Origin: Pseudomonas protegens CHA0
GTDB lineage: Bacteria; Pseudomonadota; Gammaproteobacteria; Pseudomonadales; Pseudomonadaceae
Assembly: GCF_000397205.1 (NCBI RefSeq)
Contig: NC_021237.1
Coordinates: forward strand, 125,001 to 189,000
Direction: 5' to 3'
DNA length: 64,000 bases
Position numbers and translations under genes: made by a program. Shown here piece by piece: positions 31,902 to 40,740 of the stretch. A model generated the notes under the pieces. That model saw only the letters and a list, made by a program, of their open reading frames with translations, searched no databases and was not told the DNA's origin. Position 1 is the stretch's first letter. Each line of letters opens with the position of its first letter.

Positions 31902-34064
31902 GTGTCGAGCGTGGAATCAGAAGTCAGTGTGCAACTCAGTCATGATCCACGCGGCATGCATGACGATCCCCTTCTGGATGGTTTGCTGACCCTCTGCTTC
32001 CTGCACCAGAAGCCCGCCAGTGCGGCGATGCTGACCACCGGCCTGCCCTTGCCATCCCAGCGCCTGAGCGCCGAGCTGCTCCCCCGGGCCGCGGCCCGGG
32101 CCGGGCTGCAGGGCCGGGTGCTGCGGCGCAAGCTCGAACAGATTCCAGCCATCGCCATGCCCGCCCTGTTGCTGCTCAAGGACGGTCGCAGCGCGGTGCT
32201 GCTGGGCTGGCAGGGTGAAGACCAGGCGCGGCTGCTGCTCAGCGAAAGCGATGGCGGCGAAGTCTGTGTCGACCGCCAGTTGCTGGCCGACGATTACAGC
32301 GGCCAGGTGTTCTTCGCCCAGCCCCAGCACAAGTTCGACGTCAACCACGGGTCGCTGATCCCCCGCGCCCGTTCCTGGTTCCGCGACACCCTCAAGCGCT
32401 CGCGCTGGCTGTATGCCGACGCCATTGCCGCGAGCCTGCTGATCAACATCATCGCCATGGCCGCGCCATTGTTCGTGATGAACGTCTATGACCGGGTGGT
32501 GCCCAACCAGGCCACCTCGACCCTGTGGGTGCTGTCCATCGGCATCATAGGCGCCTACATCTTCGACCTGATCCTCAAGGGCCTGCGCAGCCTGTGCCTG
32601 GACCTGGCGGGAAAGAAGACCGACCTGATCATTTCCGCCACGCTGTTCGAGCGCATCGTCGGCATGGCCATGAAGTACCGTCCGGCACGGGTCGGCAGCT
32701 TCGCCCAGAACATCCATGAGTTTCAGAGCCTGCGGGACTTCCTCGCATCCCTGACCCTCACCAGCCTGATCGACCTGCCGTTCACCCTGCTGATCTTCCT
32801 GGTGATCGCCATCCTTGGCGGGCATCTGGTGTGGATTCCGGTGCTGGCCTTCCCGATTGCCCTGTGCATAGGCTATGCCCTGCAGAAGCCGCTGGTGGCG
32901 ACCATGGAGAAGACCATGGCCCTGGGGGCCGAGCGCCAGTCGAGCCTGATCGAGACCCTGGCCGGCCTGGACGCGGTCAAGGTCAACAACGCCGAGAGCG
33001 AGCGCCAGTACCAGTGGGAGCAGACCATCGGTACCCTCAGCCGGCTTGAGCTGCGGGTGAAGATGCTGTCCAGCCTGGCAATGAACATCACCTTGCTGAT
33101 CCAGCAACTGGCCGGGGTGATCATGATCATCTTCGGCGTGTACCAGATCATCGACGGCAACCTCAGCATGGGCGGCCTGATCGCCTGCTACATGCTCAGC
33201 GGTCGGGCCCTGAGCCCGCTGGCTTCGCTGTCCGGGCTGCTGACCCGCTACCAGCAGGCGCGGGTCACCATGACCTCCGTGGACCAGATGATGGAGCTGC
33301 CCCAAGAGCGCAATTTCGACGAGCGCCCCCTGAGCCGCAGCGTGCTGCAGGGTGCCATCGAGTGCCGGCAACTGAGCTTTACCTACCCGGGGCAGCAGAA
33401 CCCGGCGCTGAAGAACATCAACCTGATGATCAAGCCGGGTGAAAAGGTCGGCATCATCGGCCGCAGCGGCTCCGGCAAGAGCTCCCTGGCCAAGCTGCTG
33501 GTGGGGCTCTACCAGCCGGACTCCGGGGCCCTGCTGGTGGACGGTGTGGACATCCGCCAGATCGATGTCAGCGAACTGCGTCACAACATCGGCTACGTGC
33601 CCCAGGACATCCAACTGCTGGCCGGGACCCTGCGTGACAACCTGACTTCCGGTGCCCGCTACGTCGAGGACGAACTGGTGCTGCAGGCCGCGGAACTGGC
33701 GGGGGTCCATGAGTTCGCCAGGCTGCACCCGCAGGGCTATGAATTGCAGGTGGGCGAGCGCGGGCAGAACCTTTCCGGTGGCCAGCGGCAGAACGTCGCC
33801 CTGGCTCGCGCGCTGTTGCTCAACCCACAGATCCTGCTGCTCGACGAGCCCACCAGCGCCATGGACAACACCGGCGAAGAGCGCTTGAAACAGCGCCTGG
33901 AGGCGGTGGTGCAGAGCAAGACCGTGGTACTGGTCACCCACCGGGCGTCGTTGCTGTCGCTGGTGGACCGGCTGTTGGTGGTGGACCGTGGACAAATCCT
34001 GGCCGATGGCCCGAAAGCGGTGGTGATGGAAGCGTTGAAGAAGGGGCAGATCAGTGTTGCTTAA
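31902..34064 (+). CDS. lapB: LapB, type I secretion ABC transporter
   Basis: Membrane-ATPase half transporter of 720 aa. It has an N-terminal C39-like domain (about residues 20-150) without the peptidase Q-x4-DC motif, so it is a non-cleaving substrate-docking domain. The six-helix ABC membrane domain (about 165-450) begins near WLYADAIAASLLINIIA. The nucleotide-binding domain has Walker A GRSGSGKSS (about 520), signature LSGGQ (about 623) and Walker B ILLLDEP (about 643). It powers LapA export. The start is GTG at 31902 with CAAGAG just upstream. A second GTG, 9 nt on, is an alternative. The last 11 nt overlap lapC. Confidence 0.94.
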   Translation: MSSVESEVSVQLSHDPRGMHDDPLLDGLLTLCFLHQKPASAAMLTTGLPLPSQRLSAELLPRAAARAGLQGRVLRRKLEQIPAIAMPALLLLKDGRSAVLLGWQGEDQARLLLSESDGGEVCVDRQLLADDYSGQVFFAQPQHKFDVNHGSLIPRARSWFRDTLKRSRWLYADAIAASLLINIIAMAAPLFVMNVYDRVVPNQATSTLWVLSIGIIGAYIFDLILKGLRSLCLDLAGKKTDLIISATLFERIVGMAMKYRPARVGSFAQNIHEFQSLRDFLASLTLTSLIDLPFTLLIFLVIAILGGHLVWIPVLAFPIALCIGYALQKPLVATMEKTMALGAERQSSLIETLAGLDAVKVNNAESERQYQWEQTIGTLSRLELRVKMLSSLAMNITLLIQQLAGVIMIIFGVYQIIDGNLSMGGLIACYMLSGRALSPLASLSGLLTRYQQARVTMTSVDQMMELPQERNFDERPLSRSVLQGAIECRQLSFTYPGQQNPALKNINLMIKPGEKVGIIGRSGSGKSSLAKLLVGLYQPDSGALLVDGVDIRQIDVSELRHNIGYVPQDIQLLAGTLRDNLTSGARYVEDELVLQAAELAGVHEFARLHPQGYELQVGERGQNLSGGQRQNVALARALLLNPQILLLDEPTSAMDNTGEERLKQRLEAVVQSKTVVLVTHRASLLSLVDRLLVVDRGQILADGPKAVVMEALKKGQISVA

Positions 34065-35421
34065 GTCGGGATTCAAGGACTCGATCCGTCGCTATTTCAA
34101 AGGCACCGATTCGCTCCAGGGGCAGCCGCTGCCCGAGGTCAACAAGGCACTGATCGAAGATGCGCCGCGGGTTATCCGCCTGACCATCTGGGGCATCATC
34201 GCGTTCTTCCTGTTCCTGGTGCTGTGGGCCAACTTCGCGGTGATCGACGAGGTAACCAAGGGCGAGGGCAAGGCGATTCCTTCCTCCAAGCTGCAGAAGA
34301 TCCAGAACCTGGAAGGCGGCATCGTCTCCGAGCTGTACGTCAAGGAAGGCCAGATAGTCGAGGCCGGCGCGCCGCTGATTCGCCTCGACGACACGCGCTT
34401 CCAGTCCAACGTCGGCGAGACCGAGACCGTGCGCCTGTCCATGCTGCTGCGGGTCGAGCGCCTGAGCGCCGAGGTGGATGAACGCGAGCTGAATTTCCCC
34501 GCCGAGGCGGTCAAGGAAGCGCCGGGCCAGGCGGCCAGTGAGAAATCCCTGTACCAGAGCCGTCGCCAGCAACTGCATGACGAGATCGGTGGCCTCCAGG
34601 AACAGCTGATCCAGAAGCAGCAGGAACTGCGCGAGTTCACCTCCAAGCAGGCGCAATACCGCCAGCAACTGGGCCTGCAGCGCCAGGAAATCGCCATGTC
34701 CGAGCCGCTGGTGGCCCAGGGCGCGGTGTCGCCGGTGGAAGTGCTGCGGCTCAAGCGTGCCGAAGTGGAAACCCGTGGCCAGCTGGACGCCACCACCCTG
34801 GCGATCCCCCGCGCCGAATCGGCGATCAAGGAAGTGCAGCGCAAGATCGATGAAACCCGCGGCAAGTTCCGCAGCGAGGCCCTGACCCAGCTCAACGAAG
34901 CGCGCACCGAACTGAACAAGGCCAGCGCCACCGGCAAGGCCCTGGAAGACCGGGTCAGCCGCACCCTGGTGACCTCGCCGGTACGCGGTATCGTCAAGCA
35001 GCTAATGGTCAACACCATCGGCGGGGTGATCCAGCCGGGCAGCGACATGGTGGAAATCGTCCCGCTGGACGACACCCTGCTGGTGGAAGCCAAGATCCGT
35101 CCCCAGGACATTGCTTTCTTGCATCCGGGGCAGGAAGCGGTGGTCAAGTTCAGCGCCTATGACTACACCATCTACGGTGGCCTCAAGGCCCGCCTGGAAC
35201 AGATCGGCGCCGATACCATCACCGATGAAGACAAGAAGACCACCTACTACATGATCAAGCTGCGCACCGACCGCAGCCACTTGGGCACCGATGAGAAGCC
35301 GCTGTTGATCATCCCCGGGATGGTGGCCTCGGTGGACATCATCACCGGCAAGAAAAGCATCCTCAGCTACCTGCTCAAGCCGATCATCCGCGCCCGCGCC
35401 GAAGCCCTGCACGAACGCTGA
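34054..35421 (+). CDS. lapC: LapC, HlyD-family membrane fusion protein
   Basis: Periplasmic adaptor of 455 aa that links LapB to LapE. A short cytoplasmic N-terminus is followed by one transmembrane helix (about residues 45-63), the lipoyl-type half-motif NLEGGIVSELYVKEGQ (about 88-103), a long coiled-coil hairpin (about 140-300) and the second barrel half with the typical PQDIAFLHPGQEAVVKFSAYDYT segment split across about 348-372. The GTG start lies within the end of lapB (11-nt overlap), giving translational coupling. It closes the lapE-lapB-lapC operon and is followed by a REP element. Confidence 0.93.
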   Translation: MLLKSGFKDSIRRYFKGTDSLQGQPLPEVNKALIEDAPRVIRLTIWGIIAFFLFLVLWANFAVIDEVTKGEGKAIPSSKLQKIQNLEGGIVSELYVKEGQIVEAGAPLIRLDDTRFQSNVGETETVRLSMLLRVERLSAEVDERELNFPAEAVKEAPGQAASEKSLYQSRRQQLHDEIGGLQEQLIQKQQELREFTSKQAQYRQQLGLQRQEIAMSEPLVAQGAVSPVEVLRLKRAEVETRGQLDATTLAIPRAESAIKEVQRKIDETRGKFRSEALTQLNEARTELNKASATGKALEDRVSRTLVTSPVRGIVKQLMVNTIGGVIQPGSDMVEIVPLDDTLLVEAKIRPQDIAFLHPGQEAVVKFSAYDYTIYGGLKARLEQIGADTITDEDKKTTYYMIKLRTDRSHLGTDEKPLLIIPGMVASVDIITGKKSILSYLLKPIIRARAEALHER

Positions 35422-35448
35422 TCCCTATAAAAACCACCAGCCAGCCTT

Positions 35449-35500
35449 GTAGGAGCTGGCTTGCCAGCGAAGGGGCCTTGAGAGCGCCTTCGTCGGCGTA
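35449..35500. repeat. REP element after lapC
   Basis: TGTAGGAGCTGGCTTGCCAG followed by CGAAGGGG and a degenerate inverted copy ...CGCCTTCGTCGGCG. Same family as the other REPs in this window. It lies at the end of the lap operon. The following 200 nt up to 35703 are unusually AT-rich around 35529-35590 and probably contain the dioxygenase-operon promoter. Confidence 0.7.
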
Positions 35501-35703
35501 CCGTCCCCAAGCGGTCCATCGGTTGAATCAACATATCGTTATTCACTAACGGTATTTAAATTAGTTTTCTTATATCTATAAAGTTGAATCCCTGCGTACC
35601 TGCCGACCAATCGGCGCGCCGCACGAAATGAACCCACACGGGATCTCCGTGAGTTTCTGATCGACGCGCGCGCCCTGGGCGCGCCTGCGCGGGAGTTTCA
35701 GTC

Positions 35704-36591
35704 ATGTCTGCATCAGCCAGTGCCGCCTCCATTGCCGCACAAGCTTTCGAAATCCGGCCCTTGAATGGGGCTGTCGGCGCCGAGATCGTCGGCCTCGACC
35801 TGTCCCGGCCAGTCAACGACCAGGACTTCGTCCGCATCCACCGCGCCCACCTGGACCATCACGTAGTGGTGTTCCGCGACCAGCGCATCAGCCCCGAACA
35901 GCAGATTGCCTTCAGCCGTCGCTTCGGTGTGTTGCAGATTCATGTGCTCAAGCAGTTCCTGCTGGCCGGGCACCCGGAAATCCTCATCGTTTCCAACATC
36001 ATCGAGAACGGCCAGTCCATCGGCCTGGGGGACGCCGGCAAGTTCTGGCACTCGGACCTCTCCTACAAGGAGCTGCCGAGTCTGGGCTCGATGCTGCACG
36101 CCCAGGAACTGCCAGCCGAAGGGGGCGACACCCTGTTCGCCAACATGCACCAGGCCTGGGACAACTTGCCCGAGGCGCTGCGCAAGGCGGTCGAGGGACG
36201 CAGCGCCGCCCACTCCTACACGGCGCGCTACAGCGAGACCAAGTTCGAGGGCAACTGGCGCCCGACCCTGACCCCGGAGCAACTGGCCCAGGTCGCCGAG
36301 GTGGTGCACCCGGTCGTGCGCACTCACCCGGAAAACGGCCGCAAGGCGTTGTTCGTCAGCGAGGGTTTCACCACCCGTATCGTTGGCCTGCCGGAAGACG
36401 AAAGCGCCCAGTTGCTGGCCGAGCTGTATGCCCACAGCGTGCTGCCGGACAACATCTACCGCCATCAATGGCAGCCCCACGACCTGGTGTTCTGGGACAA
36501 CCGCTCGCTGATCCACCTGGCCGCCGGTTGCCCGAGCCATCTGCGCCGCAAGCTGTATCGCACCACCATCCAGGGCGACGCCCCTTACTGA
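35704..36591 (+). CDS. TauD/TfdA-family Fe(II)/2-oxoglutarate dioxygenase
   Basis: Protein of 295 aa. It uses 2-oxoglutarate and oxygen to hydroxylate an organic substrate; in TauD and alkyl-sulfatase relatives this releases sulfite or sulfate. The iron triad is visible as HSD (in FWHSDLSYKELPS, about residues 118-120) and a distal His in LIHLAAGCP (about 275), with the 2-oxoglutarate-binding Arg in HLRRKLYRTT. The N-terminal IRPLNGAVGAEIVGLDLSRP is characteristic of the family. It is first in an operon with a binding protein, ATPase and permease. The protein is sulfur-poor: 2 internal Met and 1 Cys. The substrate is undetermined, with sulfonates or sulfate esters favoured by context. Confidence 0.9.
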   Translation: MSASASAASIAAQAFEIRPLNGAVGAEIVGLDLSRPVNDQDFVRIHRAHLDHHVVVFRDQRISPEQQIAFSRRFGVLQIHVLKQFLLAGHPEILIVSNIIENGQSIGLGDAGKFWHSDLSYKELPSLGSMLHAQELPAEGGDTLFANMHQAWDNLPEALRKAVEGRSAAHSYTARYSETKFEGNWRPTLTPEQLAQVAEVVHPVVRTHPENGRKALFVSEGFTTRIVGLPEDESAQLLAELYAHSVLPDNIYRHQWQPHDLVFWDNRSLIHLAAGCPSHLRRKLYRTTIQGDAPY

Positions 36592-36618
36592 TCAGCCAGG
36601 CACGGCAGGAGAACCAGC

Positions 36619-37656
36619 ATGTCCTTATCCATTCCCTTCATTCCCCGCCTCGGCAGGCTGGCCACGGCCATCGGCCTGGGTTTCAGCCTGCTGGCCGGCA
36701 GCCTGGTCGCGCCTGCGCCGGCCCAGGCCGAAGGCGAGATCCGCATCGCTGAACAGTTCGGTATCGTCTACCTGCTGCTCAATGTGGTGCGCGACCAGAA
36801 CCTGATCGAAAAGCACGGCAAGGAGCAGGGCATCGACATCAAGGTCGACTGGACCCAGTTGTCCGGCGGCGCGGCGGTCAACGACGCGCTGCTGTCGGGC
36901 TCCATCGACATTGCCGGGGCCGGCGTCGGGCCGCTGCTGACCATCTGGGATCGCACCCACGGCCGGCAGAACGTCAAGGCCGTAGCCTCTCTGGGTAACT
37001 TTCCCTACTACCTGGTGAGCAACAATCCCAAGGTCAAGACTATCGCCGACTTCACCGAAAAGGACCGCATTGCGGTACCGGCGGTGGGGGTCTCGGTGCA
37101 ATCGCGCTTCCTGCAATACGCCGCCGCCAAGCAATGGGGCGACAAGGAATTCAATCGCCTGGACAAGTACACCATCGCCGTTCCCCACCCGGACGCCACC
37201 GCCGCGCTGATTGCCGGCGGCACCGAGCTGACCGGGCACTTCTCCAACCCGCCATTCCAGGACCAGGCCCTGGAGAACCCCAATGTGCACGTGGTGCTCA
37301 ATACCTACGACCTGCTGGGGCCCAACTCACCGACGGTGCTGTTCGCCACCGAGAAATTCCGCAACGACAACCCCAAGACCTACAAGGCCTTCGTCGAAGC
37401 CCTGGCCGAAGCGGCCGAGTTCGCCCAGCACGACAAGGGCGCAGCCGCCGATACCTACCTGCGCGTGACCAAGGCCAAGATCGACCGCGCCGCCTTGCTG
37501 AAGATCATCGACAACCCGCAGTTCGAGTTCAGCGTGACACCGAAAAACACCTACCCACTGGCGGAATTCCTCTACCGGGTCGGTGCGATCAAGAACAAGC
37601 CCGAGTCGTGGAAGGACTACTTCTTCCAGGATGCCAAACCGTTGCAGGGGAGCTGA
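36619..37656 (+). CDS. ABC transporter periplasmic binding protein, sulfonate/nitrate-type
   Basis: Secreted solute-binding protein of 345 aa (SsuA/TauA/NMT1-like). The signal peptide spans about residues 1-37 and ends APAQA, followed by EGEIRIAEQFGIVYLLLNVV. The family hinge and ligand segments are visible in LLSGSIDIAGAGVGPLLTIW and IAVPAVGVSVQSRFLQYAAA. It delivers substrate to the permease/ATPase encoded next. After the start codon there is no methionine and no cysteine in the whole protein, which is highly unusual and matches the sulfur-sparing composition of proteins made during sulfur starvation. AGGAGA precedes the ATG. Confidence 0.92.
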   Translation: MSLSIPFIPRLGRLATAIGLGFSLLAGSLVAPAPAQAEGEIRIAEQFGIVYLLLNVVRDQNLIEKHGKEQGIDIKVDWTQLSGGAAVNDALLSGSIDIAGAGVGPLLTIWDRTHGRQNVKAVASLGNFPYYLVSNNPKVKTIADFTEKDRIAVPAVGVSVQSRFLQYAAAKQWGDKEFNRLDKYTIAVPHPDATAALIAGGTELTGHFSNPPFQDQALENPNVHVVLNTYDLLGPNSPTVLFATEKFRNDNPKTYKAFVEALAEAAEFAQHDKGAAADTYLRVTKAKIDRAALLKIIDNPQFEFSVTPKNTYPLAEFLYRVGAIKNKPESWKDYFFQDAKPLQGS

Positions 37657-37661
37657 TCGCC

Positions 37662-38522
37662 ATGAATGCCCCCTTGCCAGGCCACACGGCCAGCAATCGC
37701 GCTGCCATCGCCCAGGCGCTGTTGGCGGTGGAACAAGTCAGCCTGGAATACCGCACCCCGCAGCGGGTGGTGCGGGCCACCCACCAGGTGAGTTTCGAGG
37801 TTGATCCGGCCGACCGCTTTGTCCTGCTGGGGCCTTCTGGCTGCGGCAAGTCGACCCTGCTCAAGGCCGTGGCCGGGTTCATCCAGCCCTGTGAGGGCGA
37901 GATTCGCCTGCAAGGCCAGCGCGTCAGCCAGCCCGGGCCGGATCGTATCGTGGTGTTCCAGGAGTTCGACCAGTTGCCCCCCTGGAAAACCGTGAAGCAG
38001 AACGTGATGTTTCCCCTGCTGGCGTCGAAGACCCTCGGCCGCCGCGAGGCCGAAGAGCGCGCCCTGGAATACCTGGAGAAAGTCGGCCTGGCGGCTTTCG
38101 CCGATGCCTATCCGCATACCCTGTCCGGTGGCATGAAGGCCCGGGTGGCGATCGCTCGCGCCCTGGCCATGCAGCCGAAGATCCTGCTGATGGACGAACC
38201 TTTCGCCGCCCTCGACGCCCTGACCCGGCGCAAGATGCAGGAGGAGTTGCTGCGGCTCTGGGAGGAGGTGCGCTTCACCTTGCTGTTCGTCACTCACTCC
38301 ATCGAGGAAGCGCTGGTGGTGGGCAATCGCATCCTCCTGTTGTCGCCTCATCCGGGGCGCGTGCGGGCGGAAGTCCACAGCCACCAGTACGACCTGCAGA
38401 GCCTCGGTGGCGTGGCTTTTCAGCAGACCGCGCGGCGCGTCCACCGCTTGCTGTTCGATGAAGGCCAATCGCCGGAAACTGAAACCGAGCTGGATTTCGC
38501 CGATATCCGTATCGCTTATTGA
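37662..38522 (+). CDS. ABC transporter ATPase, sulfonate/nitrate-type
   Basis: Cytoplasmic ATPase of 286 aa of the SsuB/TauB/NrtD class. It has Walker A GPSGCGKST (about residues 57-65), Q-loop VVFQEFDQLPPW (about 103-114), signature LSGGM (about 150), Walker B ILLMDEPFAALD (about 171-182) and the switch His in FVTHSIEEA. The ATG at 37662 has AGGGGAGC upstream and lies 5 nt after the binding-protein stop. It energises import of the ligand captured by the upstream binding protein. Confidence 0.93.
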   Translation: MNAPLPGHTASNRAAIAQALLAVEQVSLEYRTPQRVVRATHQVSFEVDPADRFVLLGPSGCGKSTLLKAVAGFIQPCEGEIRLQGQRVSQPGPDRIVVFQEFDQLPPWKTVKQNVMFPLLASKTLGRREAEERALEYLEKVGLAAFADAYPHTLSGGMKARVAIARALAMQPKILLMDEPFAALDALTRRKMQEELLRLWEEVRFTLLFVTHSIEEALVVGNRILLLSPHPGRVRAEVHSHQYDLQSLGGVAFQQTARRVHRLLFDEGQSPETETELDFADIRIAY

Positions 38523-38555
38523 GCCGTCAGGCCACCGTTGAACGAGGAATGCCCG

Positions 38556-39422
38556 ATGAGCCACTCATCCCCTGCGCGCGAGGAATACGAAGTTGTCCTG
38601 CAGCCCTTGCTGCAAGTGCCCCTGGAGCGCGAGCTGCCCCTGGGGCAGCGCCTCTGGCAACAAGGCTGGTTGCGCAAGAGCCTGATCCTGGTCCTGCTGG
38701 CGCTGCTCTGGGAAGCCGTGGCCCGTTACCAGAACAACGACCTGCTGCTACCGAGTTTTCTGCAAACTGCCAGCGCTCTTTACCAGGGCCTGCTCAGCGG
38801 CGAATTGCTGGGCAAGGTGGGCATTTCCCTGGTGGTGCTGCTCAAGGGCTACCTGATCGGCATCGTCCTGGCGTTTGCCTTGACCACCCTGGCGGTCTCG
38901 ACCCGGCTTGGCCGTGACCTGCTGAGCACCCTGACCTCGATGTTCAATCCGCTGCCGGCCATTGCCCTGCTGCCCCTGGCGCTGCTGTGGTTCGGCCTGG
39001 GGCAGAACAGCCTGATCTTCGTGCTGGTGCATTCGGTGCTCTGGGCTTTGGCCTTGAACACCTATGCCGGGTTTCTCGGGGTTTCCGAAACCCTGCGCAT
39101 GGCCGGGCGCAACTACGGCCTCAAGGGCCTGCGCCTGGTGCTGTTCATCCTGATCCCGGCGGCGCTGCCGTCGATTCTCGCCGGGTTGAAGATCGGCTGG
39201 GCTTTCGCCTGGCGCACCCTGATCGCTGCCGAGCTGGTGTTCGGCGCCACCAGCGGCAAGGGTGGCCTGGGCTGGTACATCTTCCAGAACCGCAATGAGT
39301 TGTACACCGACAAGGTGTTTGCCGGGCTGGCAGTGGTGATCCTCATCGGCCTGCTGGTGGAAAACCTGATCTTCGACACCCTGGAGCGGATCACGGTAAA
39401 ACGCTGGGGCATGCAGCGCTGA
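38556..39422 (+). CDS. ABC transporter permease, SsuC/TauC type
   Basis: Inner-membrane permease of 288 aa with about six transmembrane helices and the binding-protein-dependent EAA loop (GVSETLRMAGRNYGLKGLRL, about residues 180-199). The first helix is near LILVLLALLWEAV. The ATG at 38556 has GAGGA at 38544-38548. An upstream TTG at 38538 has no such support. It contains no Cys and only three Met after the start, which is low for a membrane protein and agrees with a sulfur-starvation operon. Last gene of the operon, followed by a REP pair. Confidence 0.91.
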   Translation: MSHSSPAREEYEVVLQPLLQVPLERELPLGQRLWQQGWLRKSLILVLLALLWEAVARYQNNDLLLPSFLQTASALYQGLLSGELLGKVGISLVVLLKGYLIGIVLAFALTTLAVSTRLGRDLLSTLTSMFNPLPAIALLPLALLWFGLGQNSLIFVLVHSVLWALALNTYAGFLGVSETLRMAGRNYGLKGLRLVLFILIPAALPSILAGLKIGWAFAWRTLIAAELVFGATSGKGGLGWYIFQNRNELYTDKVFAGLAVVILIGLLVENLIFDTLERITVKRWGMQR

Positions 39423-39449
39423 GCTACCTCGTCCGCCAGTCCCCCGACC

Positions 39450-39531
39450 GTAGGAGCTGGCTTGCCAGCGAAAGCGTCCTCAAGGGCTATGCAAGGTTCG
39501 AGGGCCCATTCGCCGGCAAGCCGGCTCCTAC
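39450..39531. repeat. REP doublet (BIME-like) after the ABC permease gene
   Basis: GTAGGAGCTGGCTTGCCAGCG (39450-39470) and the inverted partner CGCCGGCAAGCCGGCTCCTAC (39511-39531) flank a 40-nt spacer. Two head-to-head REPs between an operon end and the LysR gene. Confidence 0.82.
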
Positions 39532-39637
39532 GCGGCTAGTGGGTTCACGGGTAAGGATTGATCTCCCTCATTTTCCTAGGCGCCAAGCCTGCTAGCATTG
39601 CGCCTGGATCATCCCTGACCAGTCACGAGTGCTCAGC

Positions 39638-40564
39638 ATGCAACTTCCGGACATGAACCTTCTGGTGGCCCTCGACGCCCTGCTCGACGAGGGCAGCGTG
39701 GTGGGCGCGGCGCGGCGCATGAACCTCAGCCCGGCGGCCATGAGCCGGACCCTGACGCGGATTCGCGACGCCCTCGGCGACCCGGTGCTGGTACGTGCCG
39801 GACGCGGCCTGGTGCCCACCCCCAAGGCCCTGGAACTGCGCAGCCAGGTGCGCGATGTAGTGGAGCAGGCGGCGCTGGTGTTCCGCTCGGCGGACAAGGT
39901 CGACCTGGGTTCCCTGCAGCGGCGCTTCAACGTGCGCGCCAACGATTTTTTCGTCGGCGTGTATGGCGGTCGCCTCATCGATACCCTGGAGCGTCAGGCG
40001 CCCTTGTGCGAGCTGCGCTTCGTGCCCGAAGGCGATGGCGATGACGAGGCCCTGCGGGAGGGAAGGATCGACCTGCGGATTAGCAACACCCGGCCCCTGA
40101 CCCCGGAAGTCAAGGTGCAGAACCTGTTCACCACCGCTTTTGTCGGCCTGGTGCGCGAAGGCCACCCGCTGTTGGACGAAGACATCACCGCCGAGCGTTT
40201 TGCCGCGTTTCCCCATATCAGCATGTCTCGCCGGGGCATAGCCCGTGGACCTATCGATGCGGCCCTGGCCGAGCAGGGCCTGGAGCGCCGGGTGCCGCTG
40301 ATTGCCCCGAGCTTCCACGCCGCCATGTTCATGCTGCCGGATTCGGACCTGATTTTGCCGGTGCCCCAGGAAACCCTGCTCAGCGTCTCGCGCCTGGGCC
40401 TGCGCTTGCGTTCGTTCGTGCTGCCGATTTCCCTGCCGACCCTGGTCCTGACCCAGGCCTGGCATCCGCGCTACGACAAGGACCCGGCGCACAAGTGGTT
40501 TCGCGAAACCCTGCGCACCTCCTGCCAGGCCACCTGGCAAGAAGCCCAGCCGACCTCCTCGTAG
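39638..40564 (+). CDS. LysR-family transcriptional regulator
   Basis: Regulator of 308 aa with an N-terminal winged helix-turn-helix (MNLLVALDALLDEGSVVGAA, with NLSPAAMSRTLTRIRDALGD as recognition helix, about residues 5-65) and a C-terminal periplasmic-binding-protein-like effector domain. The order of residues after the HTH resembles the NodD-like branch. Start choice: ATG at 39638. A GTG at 39629 adds 3 residues. It faces the efflux genes downstream and may control either them or the sulfonate-type operon upstream. Its stop codon TAG lies inside a REP sequence. Confidence 0.9.
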   Translation: MQLPDMNLLVALDALLDEGSVVGAARRMNLSPAAMSRTLTRIRDALGDPVLVRAGRGLVPTPKALELRSQVRDVVEQAALVFRSADKVDLGSLQRRFNVRANDFFVGVYGGRLIDTLERQAPLCELRFVPEGDGDDEALREGRIDLRISNTRPLTPEVKVQNLFTTAFVGLVREGHPLLDEDITAERFAAFPHISMSRRGIARGPIDAALAEQGLERRVPLIAPSFHAAMFMLPDSDLILPVPQETLLSVSRLGLRLRSFVLPISLPTLVLTQAWHPRYDKDPAHKWFRETLRTSCQATWQEAQPTSS

Positions 40565-40624
40565 GAGCCGGCTTGCCGGCGCAAGCGGTCTTGAGGGCCC
40601 CTTCGCTGGCAAGCCAGCTCCTAC
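40561..40624. repeat. REP doublet overlapping the LysR stop codon
   Basis: GTAGGAGCCGGCTTGCCGGC (from 40561) and an inverted partner GCTGGCAAGCCAGCTCCTAC ending at 40624. The TAG of GTAGGAGC is the stop codon of the LysR gene. Confidence 0.82.
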
Positions 40625-40655
40625 GGTCAACAGGGTGAATCATTGCGTCTGACGC

Positions 40656-40676
40656 ACTTATAAACTGTCGATAAGT
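40656..40676. promoter_or_regulatory. inverted repeat upstream of the efflux operon
   Basis: ACTTAT-N9-ATAAGT, nested within a wider imperfect CTGACG...CGTCAG dyad (about 40649-40690), 65 nt before the MFS start codon. A plausible operator for the neighbouring LysR regulator or another repressor; the binding protein is inferred only. Confidence 0.35.
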
Positions 40677-40740
40677 CAGTTTTCGTCAGCATCGGCTGTT
40701 CATAAACTGCTCTGGTTTTCTTGTCTGGAGCAGTATTTCC

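Noticed and set aside
31917..34076. 719-codon minus-strand frame opposite lapB
   Set aside because: Antisense shadow of an unmistakable ABC transporter gene.
35704..39422. Naming the dioxygenase/ABC operon as the taurine (tau) system
   Set aside because: Family membership and low sulfur content fit a sulfonate system but do not fix the substrate; alkyl sulfate esters or other sulfonates are equally possible.
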